Positions 1 through 8,334 of a DNA stretch of 46,711 nt are shown piece after piece (the stretch's first letter is position 1; each line of letters begins with the position of its first letter). Under the pieces are notes generated by a model. It worked only from the letters and a program-made list of their open reading frames with translations, was not told where the DNA came from and ran no database searches. Position numbers and translations under genes: made by a program. Source of the DNA: Microbacterium ureisolvens (GTDB lineage: Bacteria; Actinomycetota; Actinomycetes; Actinomycetales; Microbacteriaceae); the NCBI RefSeq assembly GCF_015278315.1, contig NZ_JADIJE010000019.1:1-46711 (forward strand), written 5' to 3'.

Positions 1-151
1 CGGGCTGCGCGGGCGCGGCGGCCTCAGGCGCGGCCGCGGCAGGGGCCGGGGTCTCGGGCTGAGCGGGCGTCTGCGCGGCGGCATCCGCGGCCGACTGCGA
101 GGGGACGGCGGGGGTCTGGTCTTCCGGGCGGTCGCCCTGGATGTCGCTCAT
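1..151 (-). CDS. Ala/Pro-rich protein, N-terminal fragment
   Basis: This is the first 50 codons of a minus-strand gene that continues past the left edge of the window. Translation begins MSDIQGDRPEDQTPAVP and then becomes a low-complexity Ala/Pro/Gln stretch, as expected for a disordered N-terminal linker. The start is supported by AGAAGGAG placed 5-6 nt upstream of the ATG on the minus strand. No domain is visible, so no function is assigned. Such N-terminal tails are common ahead of a membrane segment in actinobacterial proteins, but that part is outside the window. Confidence 0.7.
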   Translation of the reverse strand, partial: MSDIQGDRPEDQTPAVPSQSAADAAAQTPAQPETPAPAAAAPEAAAPAQP

Positions 152-253
152 GGTTGCTCCTTCTGCCAAGCACTCACCACTGTGCCCACCGATGCTGTGC
201 GTTTCTTATGTCGGGAATGGGACTCGCCTATGCAACGAGGATGAGCCTCCCGA

Positions 254-259
254 TACGGT
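254..259 (+). promoter_or_regulatory. -10 hexamer of probable leaderless aminotransferase mRNA
   Basis: TACGGT is followed by exactly 6 nt and then the ATG at 266. There is no Shine-Dalgarno before that ATG. A -10 element at this distance puts the transcription start on or next to the A of ATG. No convincing -35 is seen, which is usual for actinobacterial promoters. Confidence 0.5.
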
Positions 260-265
260 GAAGCG

Positions 266-1465
266 ATGCGACAGATCCCCGGAGCATGGCACCGCACTGC
301 CGCGGGTGCCGGACTCGTCGGTTCCGACGGGTCGATCCACCCCACCATCTTCGCCGAGATGTCCGCACTGGCGGCGCGAACCGGTGCGATAAACCTGGGG
401 CAGGGCTTTCCCGATGAGGACGGCCCGGCCGAGGTGCTGGAGGCCGCCCGTTCGGCCATCGCGGCCGGGGCGAACCAGTATCCGCCGGGCCGCGGCATCC
501 CCGATCTCCTCGCCGCCGTCGCTGAGCATCAGGAGCGGTTCTACGGCATCGCGCTCGATCCCGCCCGCGAGGTGCTGGTGACAGCCGGCGCCACCGAGGC
601 GCTCGCCGCGGCGCTCCTCGCGCTGCTGGACGATCCCGACGACGAGGTCGTGGTGTTCGAGCCCCACTACGACTCGTACGCCGCCGTGGCCGCCCTGGCG
701 GGCGCCAGGCTCGTGACGGTGCCGCTGCGGTGGCCCGACTTCCAGCCCGATCTCGATGAGCTGCGCGCGGCCGTGAGCGATCGCACCCGCGTCATCCTGG
801 TCAACGATCCGCACAACCCGACGGGCGCCGTCTTCTCGCCCGACGTGCGCGATGAGATCGTGCGCCTCGCCGAGCGCCATGACGCCGTCATCGTCACCGA
901 CGAGGTGTACGAGCATCTGGTGTTCGGCGACCCTCACGTGCCCATCGCGACGCTTCCCGGCGCGCGCGAGCGGACCCTGACCATCTCGTCGGGCGGCAAG
1001 ACCTTCTCGACCACCGGCTGGAAGATCGGCTGGATCTCTGGTCCCTCGGCCCTCGTCGACGCGGTGCTCGCCGTCAAGCAGTTCCTCACGTACGTCAACG
1101 GCAGCCCGTTCCAGCCGGCGATGGCGGTGGGGCTGCGCCTGGGCGACGACTTCTTCCGCGGCATCGCCGACACGCTGCGGACCAAGCGCGACCTGCTGGG
1201 CGCCGGCCTCCGGGCAGCCGGTTTCGAGGTGTCGGAGCCCGCCGGCTCCTATTTCACGGTGGCCGACGCGGCCCCTCTCGGAGCGACGGATGCCGCGGCC
1301 TTCTGCCGTTCCCTCCCCGAGCGCGCAGGGGTCGTGGCCATCCCCCTCACCGCTTTCGCGACTCCGGCTCGGCGGGCCGAGTTCGCCTCGCTGGTGCGGT
1401 TCGCCGCGTGCAAGCGCGTCGAGGTGCTGGAGGCGGCGGCATCCCGCCTCACCGCGCTGCGCTGA
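266..1465 (+). CDS. PLP-dependent aminotransferase, class I/II
   Basis: A 399-residue fold-type I aminotransferase, the usual length for the family. Visible hallmarks are the N-terminal INLGQGFPDEDGP segment, NDPHNPTGAVF (substrate and PLP contacts), the VTDEVYEHLVF aspartate/tyrosine motif and SSGGKTFSTTGWKIGW with the Schiff-base lysine. The pattern is closest to the branch holding N-succinyldiaminopimelate aminotransferase (DapC), kynurenine aminotransferase and YbdL-like methionine aminotransferase. The substrate cannot be fixed from sequence alone. It converges with the nitrilase-family gene, whose stop lies 9 bp downstream. The nitrilase next door could be an omega-amidase acting on a keto-acid amide made by a transaminase, as in glutamine transaminase/omega-amidase pairs. 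That link is inferred from proximity only. Confidence 0.88.
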   Translation: MRQIPGAWHRTAAGAGLVGSDGSIHPTIFAEMSALAARTGAINLGQGFPDEDGPAEVLEAARSAIAAGANQYPPGRGIPDLLAAVAEHQERFYGIALDPAREVLVTAGATEALAAALLALLDDPDDEVVVFEPHYDSYAAVAALAGARLVTVPLRWPDFQPDLDELRAAVSDRTRVILVNDPHNPTGAVFSPDVRDEIVRLAERHDAVIVTDEVYEHLVFGDPHVPIATLPGARERTLTISSGGKTFSTTGWKIGWISGPSALVDAVLAVKQFLTYVNGSPFQPAMAVGLRLGDDFFRGIADTLRTKRDLLGAGLRAAGFEVSEPAGSYFTVADAAPLGATDAAAFCRSLPERAGVVAIPLTAFATPARRAEFASLVRFAACKRVEVLEAAASRLTALR

Positions 1466-1474
1466 CGACCCCGC

Positions 1475-2278
1475 TCAGCGCGGGCCGACCGTGAATCGGC
1501 GGAGCGAGAGGGACGGGTTGACGCGGCGCACGCGCTCGATCGCGCCCACGTCCAGGTGAGCCACCGCGACGTCCGTCGAGGTGCCGACCGCCGCGAGCTC
1601 GACGCCCTGGGCGTCGACGATGAGGGAGTTTCCGACCCCGAGCGGAGGCGGGTGATCGGCCGCCGCCACGAACACGGTGTTCTCGATGGCCCGCGCGTGC
1701 AGGAGCGTCCGCCAGTGGTGCTCCTTGAGGGGCCCGCGCACCCACTCGGCGGGAACGAGGAAGACGTCGGCGCCCGCATCCACGAGCAGACGGCCGACCT
1801 CCGGGAAGCGCAGGTCGTAGCAGGTCATGAGCCCGAACCGGAGGCCGCCGACCTGGAAGATCCGAGGCTCCTCGGGCTCGCCGGGCTGTACCCAGTCGGA
1901 CTCGCGCTGACCGAAGGCGTCGTAGAGGTGCAGCTTGCGGTAGTGCCCGATCAGTCCTGTCTCGTCGACGGCGACGGCCGTGTTGCGCACCCGCTGCTCG
2001 TCGGTCGCACGCTCGAGAAGCCCTGCGACGACCACGACCCCGTGCCGGCCGGCGATCCTCGAAAGCGCCTTCACGAACGGCCCGTCGAGATCCTGCGCGT
2101 TCTCCGACAGAGAGTCGTCGAAGGGGTCGACGAAGTAGCTGGAGTACTCGGGGAAGACGATCACCCGCGCCCCGCGCGCAGCCGCCGTCGCCGTCAGCTG
2201 TCCGATGGTCTCGAGATTCGCCTTGGTGTCGGCGGTCGGAGCGAACTGAGCGACCGCGACGGGGAGAGTGTCGGTCAT
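1475..2278 (-). CDS. Nitrilase-superfamily carbon-nitrogen hydrolase
   Basis: A 267-residue enzyme with the complete nitrilase-fold Glu-Lys-Cys triad: E44 in VFPEYSSYF, K115 in YRKLHLYDAFG and C153 in MTCYDLRFPE. Members hydrolyse non-peptide C-N bonds such as omega-amides, carbamoyl-amino acids or deaminated glutathione, and are usually cytoplasmic. The frame stays open upstream, but homology begins at MTDTLPVAVAQFAPT. That ATG overlaps the stop of the DUF6328 gene by 4 nt (ATGA), so the two are co-transcribed and translationally coupled. The neighbouring aminotransferase makes an omega-amidase role possible, but the substrate is not determined. Confidence 0.88.
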   Translation of the reverse strand: MTDTLPVAVAQFAPTADTKANLETIGQLTATAAARGARVIVFPEYSSYFVDPFDDSLSENAQDLDGPFVKALSRIAGRHGVVVVAGLLERATDEQRVRNTAVAVDETGLIGHYRKLHLYDAFGQRESDWVQPGEPEEPRIFQVGGLRFGLMTCYDLRFPEVGRLLVDAGADVFLVPAEWVRGPLKEHHWRTLLHARAIENTVFVAAADHPPPLGVGNSLIVDAQGVELAAVGTSTDVAVAHLDVGAIERVRRVNPSLSLRRFTVGPR

Positions 2279-2793
2279 CGGCGGTTCCCTTCCGCGCGGA
2301 GGCGTACCCGGATGATCGCCGGCGCGATCAGCCACAGCACGAGGATGAGCAGGGCCAGCGGGACGAGGGCCCACCAGAACGCCGACCCGCCGAGGACGAC
2401 GTCGAACACGAACGCCACGACGCCCACGAGGAGCACCGAGACGAGCAGGAGAGACGTGACCAGTCCGACGTGGCCGTAGCGGACCACCGCGGGCTTGGCG
2501 CGCTGCTGGAACAGCACGCGATGCAGCGCCACCGGGGCCAGAGCCACGATCGAGCTGAGAGCCGAGAGCACGACGAGCCCGAGGTAGACCGCGCGCTGGG
2601 CGTCGGACAGATCGGAGAACGCCGGCTGGAACGCCAGCGCCAGGAGGAAGCCGGTGAGGATCTGGGTGCCGGTCTGGAGCACGCGCAGCTCCTGCAGCAC
2701 CTCGCTCCAGTTGCGGTCGGCGCGCTCTTCGGGAGTCTCGTCGCGGCCGTCCACTCGATCGTCGTGAGGGTCGTTGTCGCGATCCGCGGGCAT
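2275..2793 (-). CDS. DUF6328-type four-helix membrane protein
   Basis: A 172-residue protein. A charged N-terminus is followed by the segment RNWSEVLQELRVLQTGTQIL and then four hydrophobic helices (about residues 40-60, 70-92, 110-130 and 135-158). The ELRVLQTGTQILTGFLL signature and the helix layout match the actinobacterial DUF6328 family, whose function is unknown to me. The C-terminus is basic, suggesting a cytoplasmic tail. The gene is first in a two-gene unit with the nitrilase-like gene through an ATGA overlap. Upstream is the tRNA on the opposite strand. Confidence 0.75.
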   Translation of the reverse strand: MPADRDNDPHDDRVDGRDETPEERADRNWSEVLQELRVLQTGTQILTGFLLALAFQPAFSDLSDAQRAVYLGLVVLSALSSIVALAPVALHRVLFQQRAKPAVVRYGHVGLVTSLLLVSVLLVGVVAFVFDVVLGGSAFWWALVPLALLILVLWLIAPAIIRVRLRAEGNRR

Positions 2794-2868
2794 GCTTCAT
2801 CCTGGCGCGCACGCCGCGCGCACAGCAAGCGAACCCGCCCGTGTGTCACGACCACTCAAAACCCGTGC

Positions 2869-2874
2869 TAGGCT
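2869..2874 (+). promoter_or_regulatory. -10 hexamer of the tRNA-fMet promoter
   Basis: TAGGCT lies 12 nt before the first base of the mature tRNA. That is a sensible distance for a short 5' leader removed by RNase P. A weak GTGTCA/TCACGA-like -35 lies about 17 nt upstream. Confidence 0.5.
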
Positions 2875-2886
2875 TACTTCTTGTGC

Positions 2887-2960
2887 CGCGGGGTGGAGCA
2901 GCTCGGTAGCTCGCTGGGCTCATAACCCAGAGGTCGCAGGTTCAAATCCTGTCCCCGCAA
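2887..2960 (+). tRNA. Initiator tRNA-Met (CAU)
   Basis: A 74-nt cloverleaf with anticodon CAT inside GGGCTCATAACCC. Two initiator-specific features are visible. The acceptor stem begins CGCGGGG and ends CCCCGCA, leaving the C1-A72 mismatch. The anticodon stem has three consecutive G-C pairs (GGG/CCC). The T arm reads GCAGGTTCAAATCCTGT. The 3' CCA is not fully encoded (ACAG follows), so CCA must be added after transcription. Confidence 0.95.
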
Positions 2961-2969
2961 CAGAAAAAA

Positions 2970-3004
2970 CAGAAGAGGGCGTCCCGATGGGACGCCCTCT
3001 TCTG
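2970..3004 (+). terminator. Strong hairpin terminator after tRNA-fMet
   Basis: A perfect 16-bp stem with arms CAGAAGAGGGCGTCCC and GGGACGCCCTCTTCTG closes a 3-nt GAT loop. It lies 9 nt after the tRNA end. An A-rich run (GAAAAAAC) precedes it, giving a U tract on the opposite strand. The hairpin may therefore also stop transcripts coming from the minus-strand MarR gene, whose stop is 60 bp away. Confidence 0.8.
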
Positions 3005-3063
3005 CATCCCGGCACCGGAACGGCGGCGGATCCGCAGACCTGCGGCCGCGGCATCCGTCGCGT

Positions 3064-3540
3064 CTATCCGGGCGGGTCCATCGCGCCGCTGAGGTCATCC
3101 AGGAAGCGCGCGATCACGGCGAGCTCGTCCTCGTCGTACTGCATCGCGACCTCGCGCATCGCGCGCAGATGACCGCCGAAGACGCGGAAGAACGTCTGCC
3201 GCGCCGAGTCGGTGAGCACGACGACGAGACCGCGGCGGTCGGTGGGATGCGGGCGGCGCTCGACGTGCCCCGAGTCCGAGAGACGATCGAGCAGCTTGGT
3301 GGTCGAGGCCGTCGAGATCCGCAGGTGCCTGGCTATGTCGCGGGGGCTGACGGACCGGTCCTGCCGCTCGCGGACGATCAGCATGCGCAGCGCAGCGACG
3401 TCGCTGGCGTTCATGTCCATGTCGCCCTTCATGCCGCTGTGCATGCGCTCCATGGCGTCGCTGACGGCACGGATCGACGTGAGCACGCGCATCACCGCGT
3501 GCTCATGATCCGTCTGCGGAACCCAACGTTCGGCCATCAT
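3064..3540 (-). CDS. MarR-family repressor, CrtR-like
   Basis: A 158-residue winged-helix MarR protein. The HTH and wing read SPRDIARHLRISTASTTKLLDRLSDSGHVERRPHPTDRRG, with the DRR wing motif typical of MarR, flanked by dimerisation helices. The chosen start is the first of two adjacent ATGs because GGAGG lies 8 nt upstream. Extending to 3573 would run past that site. The gene is divergent from the carotenoid operon. In Corynebacterium glutamicum the MarR protein CrtR is divergent from its crt operon and represses it, with release by isoprenoid diphosphates. The same arrangement here suggests the same role, with 3581-3601 as the likely operator. The ligand is inferred, not seen. Confidence 0.85.
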   Translation of the reverse strand: MMAERWVPQTDHEHAVMRVLTSIRAVSDAMERMHSGMKGDMDMNASDVAALRMLIVRERQDRSVSPRDIARHLRISTASTTKLLDRLSDSGHVERRPHPTDRRGLVVVLTDSARQTFFRVFGGHLRAMREVAMQYDEDELAVIARFLDDLSGAMDPPG

Positions 3541-3580
3541 GGAAGTTACCTCCGACCCGTTGTAGCATCGCACAAGGGAT

Positions 3581-3601
3581 ATCGCTAGTTTAACTAGCGA
3601 T
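3581..3601. promoter_or_regulatory. Palindromic operator, probable MarR/CrtR site
   Basis: Two 10-bp arms, ATCGCTAGTT and AACTAGCGAT, are exact reverse complements around one central T. It is the most AT-rich patch of the intergenic region. It lies 17 bp before the idi start and 41 bp before the MarR start. A dimeric winged-helix repressor bound there could block both promoters at once. Confidence 0.75.
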
Positions 3602-3617
3602 CGAAAGGAGCGACCGG

Positions 3618-4169
3618 ATGACCGACACCGACCATGTGGTACTGCTCGATGACGACGGGCGTGCCATCGGCACCGCGCCGAAGTCGAGCGTGCACGGCCC
3701 CGACACCGCCCTCCACCTGGCCTTCTCGTGCCACGTCCTCAACAGCGAGGGACAGGTGCTCATCACCCGTCGCGCCCTCTCCAAGCGCACGTGGCCCGGC
3801 GTGTGGACCAACTCGTTCTGCGGTCACCCGCGGCCAGCCGAGCCGGTCATGACAGCGGTGCGCCGACACGCGGACTTCGAGCTCGGCCTGACGCTCCAGG
3901 ACGTCCGCGTCGCACTCCCCCTGTTCCGCTACCGGGCGACCGACGCCAACGGGATCGTCGAGCACGAGGTGTGCCCGGTCTATCTCGCGTACACCGACGA
4001 CGAGCCGGTGATGAATCCCCTCGAGGTCGTCGACTCCCGCTGGGTCGAGCCTGAGGCGCTGGCGACATCGCTCGAGGCGACGCCGTGGGCGTTCAGCCCG
4101 TGGCTGGTCCTGCAGGCGCAGCAGCTGCACCTGTTCGAGACCGCGTCGCGCCGCCGAAGGGCATCATGA
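3618..4169 (+). CDS. idi: Isopentenyl-diphosphate delta-isomerase, type I
   Basis: A 183-residue Nudix-fold enzyme that interconverts IPP and DMAPP in the cytoplasm, supplying the allylic starter for CrtE. The catalytic cysteine is C68 in TNSFCGHP. The metal-site glutamates are in NGIVEHEVCPVY (E115/E117). The C-terminal FSPWLVLQAQ segment is family-typical. Length matches E. coli Idi (about 182 aa). A good ribosome site, GAAAGGAG, sits 7-8 nt before the ATG. It is the first gene of the crt operon, immediately downstream of the palindrome, and its stop overlaps the crtE start by 4 nt. Confidence 0.95.
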   Translation: MTDTDHVVLLDDDGRAIGTAPKSSVHGPDTALHLAFSCHVLNSEGQVLITRRALSKRTWPGVWTNSFCGHPRPAEPVMTAVRRHADFELGLTLQDVRVALPLFRYRATDANGIVEHEVCPVYLAYTDDEPVMNPLEVVDSRWVEPEALATSLEATPWAFSPWLVLQAQQLHLFETASRRRRAS

Positions 4170-5221
4170 TCCCGGCTGCCGAGCATCCCGACCTCGCCAT
4201 CGCGATCGACGGCGCGCTGGCGAGGATCCGCGAGCGCGCCTCGGAGCTCGGTCCCGGCTTCGGCGCCCTCGGCGACGCCATCACGCGGGCCGCGCACGGC
4301 GGCAAGCGGTTCCGGCCGGCGCTGGTGACGGCATCCTTCGACGCGTTCCGCCACGACGAGACCAACGCGTCCGCGGTGCTTTCGGTGGCTGCGGCCTTCG
4401 AGCTGCTCCACACCGCGTTCGTGGTGCATGACGACGTCATCGATCACGACACGATGCGCCGGGGTGTGCCCAACATCGGCGGGGAGTTCCGCGACCGCGC
4501 CCGGGACGGCGGCGCCGATGCGGACGGCGCGGCTCTCGTGGGCGACGCCGCCGCGATCCTCGCCGGCGACATCCTGCTCCATGAGGCGTTCCGGCTGGTA
4601 GCCATGGCGCACACCGACGCCGCCACACGCGACCGGCTCCTCACGCTGTTCGACGATGCCGTCCTGGTATCGGCGGCGGGAGAGCTGGCGGACGTCGAGA
4701 ACAGCGTCGCCTCGCGGTTCCCCAGCCGCGGAGCGACGCTCGACACCGCCTTCAACAAGACGGCGGTCTACTCGTTCCGGGCACCGCTGCAGGCCGGTGC
4801 GCTGCTCGGCGGCGCCGGCACCGACGCACTTCGCGTGCTCGGCGACGCCGGTGGCCGGCTCGGCCTCGCGTTCCAGCTCGTCGACGATCTGATCGGCGCC
4901 TTCGGCACCACCGAGCAGACCGGCCGCGACAGCGGGCCGGACCTGCGCGAGAACAAGCGCACCCCGCTGGTGGCGCTCGCCCGCGAGTCCGAGCGCGCCC
5001 CGCGCGTCGACGAGGCGCTCGCACTCGCCCGCACCGGTCCCGTGGCCGTGCGCGAGGCGCAGCAGCTGCTCGAATCCAGCGGCGCGAAGGATCGCCTCGT
5101 CACGCTGATCGCCGAGACGCTCGACGCGGTGCGGACCTCGTCGCACGATCCCGCTCTCCCCGAACGCGCGGGGGCGCTGCTGCGCACGCTCGCCGACCGC
5201 ATCGAAGGACGTATCCCGTGA
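4166..5221 (+). CDS. crtE: Geranylgeranyl diphosphate synthase
   Basis: A 351-residue all-helical polyprenyl synthase that condenses IPP onto FPP or DMAPP to give C20 GGPP. The first Asp-rich motif is DDVID (residues 89-93, in VVHDDVIDHDTMRRG). The second is in QLVDDLIGAFG, where the last Asp of DDxxD is replaced by Gly. GGKRFRPAL carries the IPP-binding lysine/arginine. The frame is open upstream, but the ATG at 4166 overlaps the idi stop (ATGA) and begins the homologous region. It feeds both CrtB and, through prenyl diphosphate supply, CrtEb. Confidence 0.95.
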   Translation: MIPAAEHPDLAIAIDGALARIRERASELGPGFGALGDAITRAAHGGKRFRPALVTASFDAFRHDETNASAVLSVAAAFELLHTAFVVHDDVIDHDTMRRGVPNIGGEFRDRARDGGADADGAALVGDAAAILAGDILLHEAFRLVAMAHTDAATRDRLLTLFDDAVLVSAAGELADVENSVASRFPSRGATLDTAFNKTAVYSFRAPLQAGALLGGAGTDALRVLGDAGGRLGLAFQLVDDLIGAFGTTEQTGRDSGPDLRENKRTPLVALARESERAPRVDEALALARTGPVAVREAQQLLESSGAKDRLVTLIAETLDAVRTSSHDPALPERAGALLRTLADRIEGRIP

Positions 5222-6096
5222 AGACGACGCACCGGGGCGAAGCCACCGGTCTGAGCCTCTACGACAGGGCTGCCGACGACGCCGCCGCCACCGTGATCGC
5301 TCACTACTCGACCTCTTTCGGGCTCGCCTGCCGCCTGCTCGGGCCCCGGCCGCGCCCGCACGTGCGCAACGTGTACGCGCTCGTCAGGGTGGCCGACGAG
5401 GTCGTCGACGGACCGGCCGAGGAGGCTGGCCTCTCGCCCCTCGCGACGAGCGAGGTGCTCGACAAGCTCGAGCACGAGGTGATGGCAGCGATCTCGCGGG
5501 GATTCAGCGCGAACCTCGTGGTGCACGCCTTCGCCCGCACTGCCCGCGAGTGCGGGATCGGCGAGGATCTCGTGGCGCCCTTCTTCGCCTCCATGCGCAC
5601 GGATCTGACCACCAGCAGCCATGACGCGGCCTCGCACGACGCCTACGTGTACGGCTCGGCCGAGGTCGTGGGCCTCATGTGCCTCCAGGTGTTCGTCAAC
5701 GCGGGCGCGCCGCGCCCGGTCGCACCGGCACCCGACCTGGTGGAGGGCGCCCGGCGCCTGGGTGCGGCCTTCCAGGACGTCAACTTCCTGCGCGACCTCA
5801 ACCATGACGGCCAGGTGCTCGGCCGCGACTACCTGGGCCTGTCGCAGCCCGGCGATCAGCGCGCCGCGGTGCTCGACCGGATCGACGCGGACCTCGCCGC
5901 GGCGGCGCGCGCCATCCCGGCGCTGCCTCCGGACTGCCGCCGCGCGGTGACCGCGGCGCACGACCTGTTCGCCGAACTGGCGACCCGGCTGCGTGCCGAC
6001 CACGGCGACGCGCGGGTGCGCGTGCCGGACGCGGTCAAGGCACGGCTCGCGGCGCGCGCGATGCTCGGCTTCGCGCCGCGCGAGGTCCGCGCATGA
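5218..6096 (+). CDS. crtB: Phytoene synthase
   Basis: A 292-residue squalene/phytoene synthase joining two GGPP head-to-head into 15-cis-phytoene. The first Asp-rich motif is in YALVRVADEVVDGP. The second is in NFLRDLNHDGQVLGRDYLG. The early HYSTSFGLACRLLGP segment (substrate pocket) is also typical. It starts with GTG inside a GTGA overlap with crtE. It is expected to be soluble or membrane-associated. A normal Shine-Dalgarno is not obvious, so translation probably depends on coupling to crtE. Confidence 0.95.
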   Translation: MKTTHRGEATGLSLYDRAADDAAATVIAHYSTSFGLACRLLGPRPRPHVRNVYALVRVADEVVDGPAEEAGLSPLATSEVLDKLEHEVMAAISRGFSANLVVHAFARTARECGIGEDLVAPFFASMRTDLTTSSHDAASHDAYVYGSAEVVGLMCLQVFVNAGAPRPVAPAPDLVEGARRLGAAFQDVNFLRDLNHDGQVLGRDYLGLSQPGDQRAAVLDRIDADLAAAARAIPALPPDCRRAVTAAHDLFAELATRLRADHGDARVRVPDAVKARLAARAMLGFAPREVRA

Positions 6097-7655
6097 GCGG
6101 CGACAGGGCTCAGCGGGCGGTCGTCGTCGGCGGCGGCATCGGCGGCCTCGCCGCGGCCGCTCTCCTGGCGGCCGAGGGATGGGACACGGCCGTCTTCGAG
6201 GCGCGCACCGAGCTCGGCGGCCGCGCGGGCTCGTGGGAGCAGGACGGCTTCCGCTTCGACACCGGGCCGAGCTGGTACCTCATGCCCGAGGTGTTCGACC
6301 ACTTCTTCCGCCTGCTCGGAACGACCGCCGACGCGGAGCTGGACCTCGTGCCGCTCGACCCCGCGTATCGCGTCTACTCCGACCCCTCGACCGGCCTGCA
6401 GCCGCTCGACGTCCGGTCGGGTCGCGAGGCGGCGACCGCGCTCTTCGAGAGCGTCGAGCCCGGTGCCGGCGCGCGCCTGGAGGCGTACCTGGACTCGGCG
6501 GCGGACGCGTACGACCTGGCGGTGTCGCGCTTCCTCTACGACACGTACGAGACGACGGCGGGGCTGCGCGACCCGGCACTGCTGAAGCGGATGCCGCGCC
6601 TGGCGCCTCTGCTCACCCGCAGCCTCGCACGGCATGTCGACAGCCGCTTCACGGACCCGCGCCTGCGGCAGATCCTCGCGTACCCCGCGGTCTTCCTCGG
6701 CGGCTCGCCCTACGGCGTGCCGAGTCTGTACCACCTGATGAGCCACCTCGACCTCGGCGACCGCGTGCTCTACCCGCGCGGTGGCTTCACGGAGGTGATC
6801 CGCGCGGTCGCGCGCCTGGCCGAGGCATCCGGCGTCTCGATCGAGACCGGCGCGCGGGTGACGTCGATCACGACCGCCGGCGGACGTGCGACGGGCATCG
6901 AGCTCGCCGACGGGCGGCGGGTCGCGGCGGACCTCGTCGTGTCGGGCGCCGATCTGCACCACACCGAGACCCGGCTGCTGCCCCGCGCGCAGCAGACGTA
7001 TCCCGAGGACTGGTGGCGCTCGCGCACCCCGAGCCCCGGCGCCCTGCTGGTGATGCTGGGGGTCGAAGGACCGCTGCCCCAGCTCGCGCACCACACGCTG
7101 CTGTTCACCGAGGACTGGCGCACCAACTTCGACGACATCTTCGGCCGCCGTCCGAGGATCCCCGAACCGGCCTCGCTGTACGTCTGCCGTCCGAGCGCCA
7201 CCGACCCCGGCGTGGCGCCGCCCGAGCACGAGAACCTCTTCGTCCTCGTCCCGGTGCCCGCCGACCCCGCGCTCGGGCACGGCGGCATCGGCGGCGAGGG
7301 CGATCCTGCCATCGAAGCCGCGGCGGACCGCGTGATCGCGCAGATCTCCGAATGGTGCGGGATCCCCGACCTCGCGAGCCGCATCGTGGTGCGGCGCACC
7401 GTCGCGCCCGGCGACTTCGAGGACGACCTCGGCGCCTGGCGGGGCAACGCGCTCGGACTCGCCCACACGCTCGGGCAGAGCGCGGTGTTCCGTCCTCGCA
7501 ATGCGTCGCGGAAGGTCGAGGGGCTCTCGTACGTCGGCGCGTCGACCCTTCCCGGCATCGGCCTGCCGATGTGCCTCATCTCGGCCGAGCTGGTCGTCAA
7601 GCGCCTGCGCGGCGACAGGTCGCCCGGTCCCCTCGCCGAACCTGCGAGGGTATGA
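6093..7655 (+). CDS. crtI: Phytoene desaturase
   Basis: A 520-residue FAD-dependent CrtI-type desaturase. The dinucleotide-binding motif VVVGGGIGGLAAAALL (about residues 10-25) is followed by EARTELGGRAGSW. The substrate-binding segment includes DTGPSWYLMPEVF. The C-terminal carotenoid desaturase signature is YVGASTLPGIGLPMCLISAE. Four desaturation steps to all-trans lycopene are expected, since lycopene is the substrate for the elongase and cyclase encoded downstream. ATGA overlap with crtB. Confidence 0.95.
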   Translation: MSGDRAQRAVVVGGGIGGLAAAALLAAEGWDTAVFEARTELGGRAGSWEQDGFRFDTGPSWYLMPEVFDHFFRLLGTTADAELDLVPLDPAYRVYSDPSTGLQPLDVRSGREAATALFESVEPGAGARLEAYLDSAADAYDLAVSRFLYDTYETTAGLRDPALLKRMPRLAPLLTRSLARHVDSRFTDPRLRQILAYPAVFLGGSPYGVPSLYHLMSHLDLGDRVLYPRGGFTEVIRAVARLAEASGVSIETGARVTSITTAGGRATGIELADGRRVAADLVVSGADLHHTETRLLPRAQQTYPEDWWRSRTPSPGALLVMLGVEGPLPQLAHHTLLFTEDWRTNFDDIFGRRPRIPEPASLYVCRPSATDPGVAPPEHENLFVLVPVPADPALGHGGIGGEGDPAIEAAADRVIAQISEWCGIPDLASRIVVRRTVAPGDFEDDLGAWRGNALGLAHTLGQSAVFRPRNASRKVEGLSYVGASTLPGIGLPMCLISAELVVKRLRGDRSPGPLAEPARV

Positions 7656-8011
7656 GGGTGCCCGGCATCTACCTCGCAGCGATCCTCGTCTCCGCCGCCG
7701 GCGTCCTGCTGCTCGATCGACGCTGGCACCTGGCGGCCTGGCAGGCGCCCGGCCGCACCGCGCTCGCCGTCGGGGCCGGCACCGCGTTCTTCCTGGTCTG
7801 GGACGCCGTCGGCATCGCGACCGGCGTCTTCGTCAAGGGCGACAGCCCGCTTCTGCTGGGAATCGACCTGGCGCCGCATCTCCCCCTCGAGGAGCCGGTG
7901 TTCCTGGCGTTCCTGTGCTACCTCGCGCTCGTCGCGTGGGCGGGTGCGGTCCGCGTGATCGATCGCCGGAAGACGGATGCCGCAGCCCTGCGTTCGGAGG
8001 CGGGCCGATGA
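7652..8011 (+). CDS. crtYe: C50 carotenoid cyclase subunit, CrtYe-like
   Basis: A 119-residue integral membrane protein with three predicted helices (about residues 5-22, 33-57 and 80-103). The conserved lycopene-cyclase-domain motif HLPLEEPVFLAFLCY is present; the acidic PLEEP is thought to be catalytic in this heterodimeric family. Together with the next gene it forms one cyclase. Ring type (epsilon, beta or gamma) cannot be decided from sequence here, so the Ye name is positional. ATGA overlap with crtI. Confidence 0.85.
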   Translation: MRVPGIYLAAILVSAAGVLLLDRRWHLAAWQAPGRTALAVGAGTAFFLVWDAVGIATGVFVKGDSPLLLGIDLAPHLPLEEPVFLAFLCYLALVAWAGAVRVIDRRKTDAAALRSEAGR

Positions 8012-8334
8012 CGTATCCGCTCATCGTGCTGCCGTTCGTCGCCGTGACCGCGGTCGTCGTGCTGCTGACCGTGAAGCGCGACGGCTTCGGCCGCCGGATG
8101 GCCGCCTCCGCCATCGCGGCCGGCGTCCTCGTCGTCCTCACCGCGGTGTTCGACAACCTCATGATCGCGGCCGGCCTGTTCACCTACCCCGAAGACCTCA
8201 TCTCGGGGCTGCGGATCGGGCTCGCGCCGCTCGAGGACTTCGCGTACCCGGTCTGCGCGGCGTTCCTCGTGCCGGCCGTGTACACGCTGACGGCTCGTCA
8301 TCCCGCGGCGAGGCCGACGGAGGCCCGGTCGTGA
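8008..8334 (+). CDS. crtYf: C50 carotenoid cyclase subunit, CrtYf-like
   Basis: A 108-residue membrane protein with three helices, partner of the preceding subunit. Family landmarks are VFDNLMIAAGLFTYPEDLISGLRIGLAPLEDFAYP, where the late PLEDF acidic motif mirrors PLEEP in the first subunit. Such pairs descend from a duplicated lycopene cyclase domain and act as a heterodimer in the membrane. It overlaps crtYe by ATGA and crtEb by GTGA. Ring stereochemistry is undetermined. Confidence 0.85.
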   Translation: MTYPLIVLPFVAVTAVVVLLTVKRDGFGRRMAASAIAAGVLVVLTAVFDNLMIAAGLFTYPEDLISGLRIGLAPLEDFAYPVCAAFLVPAVYTLTARHPAARPTEARS

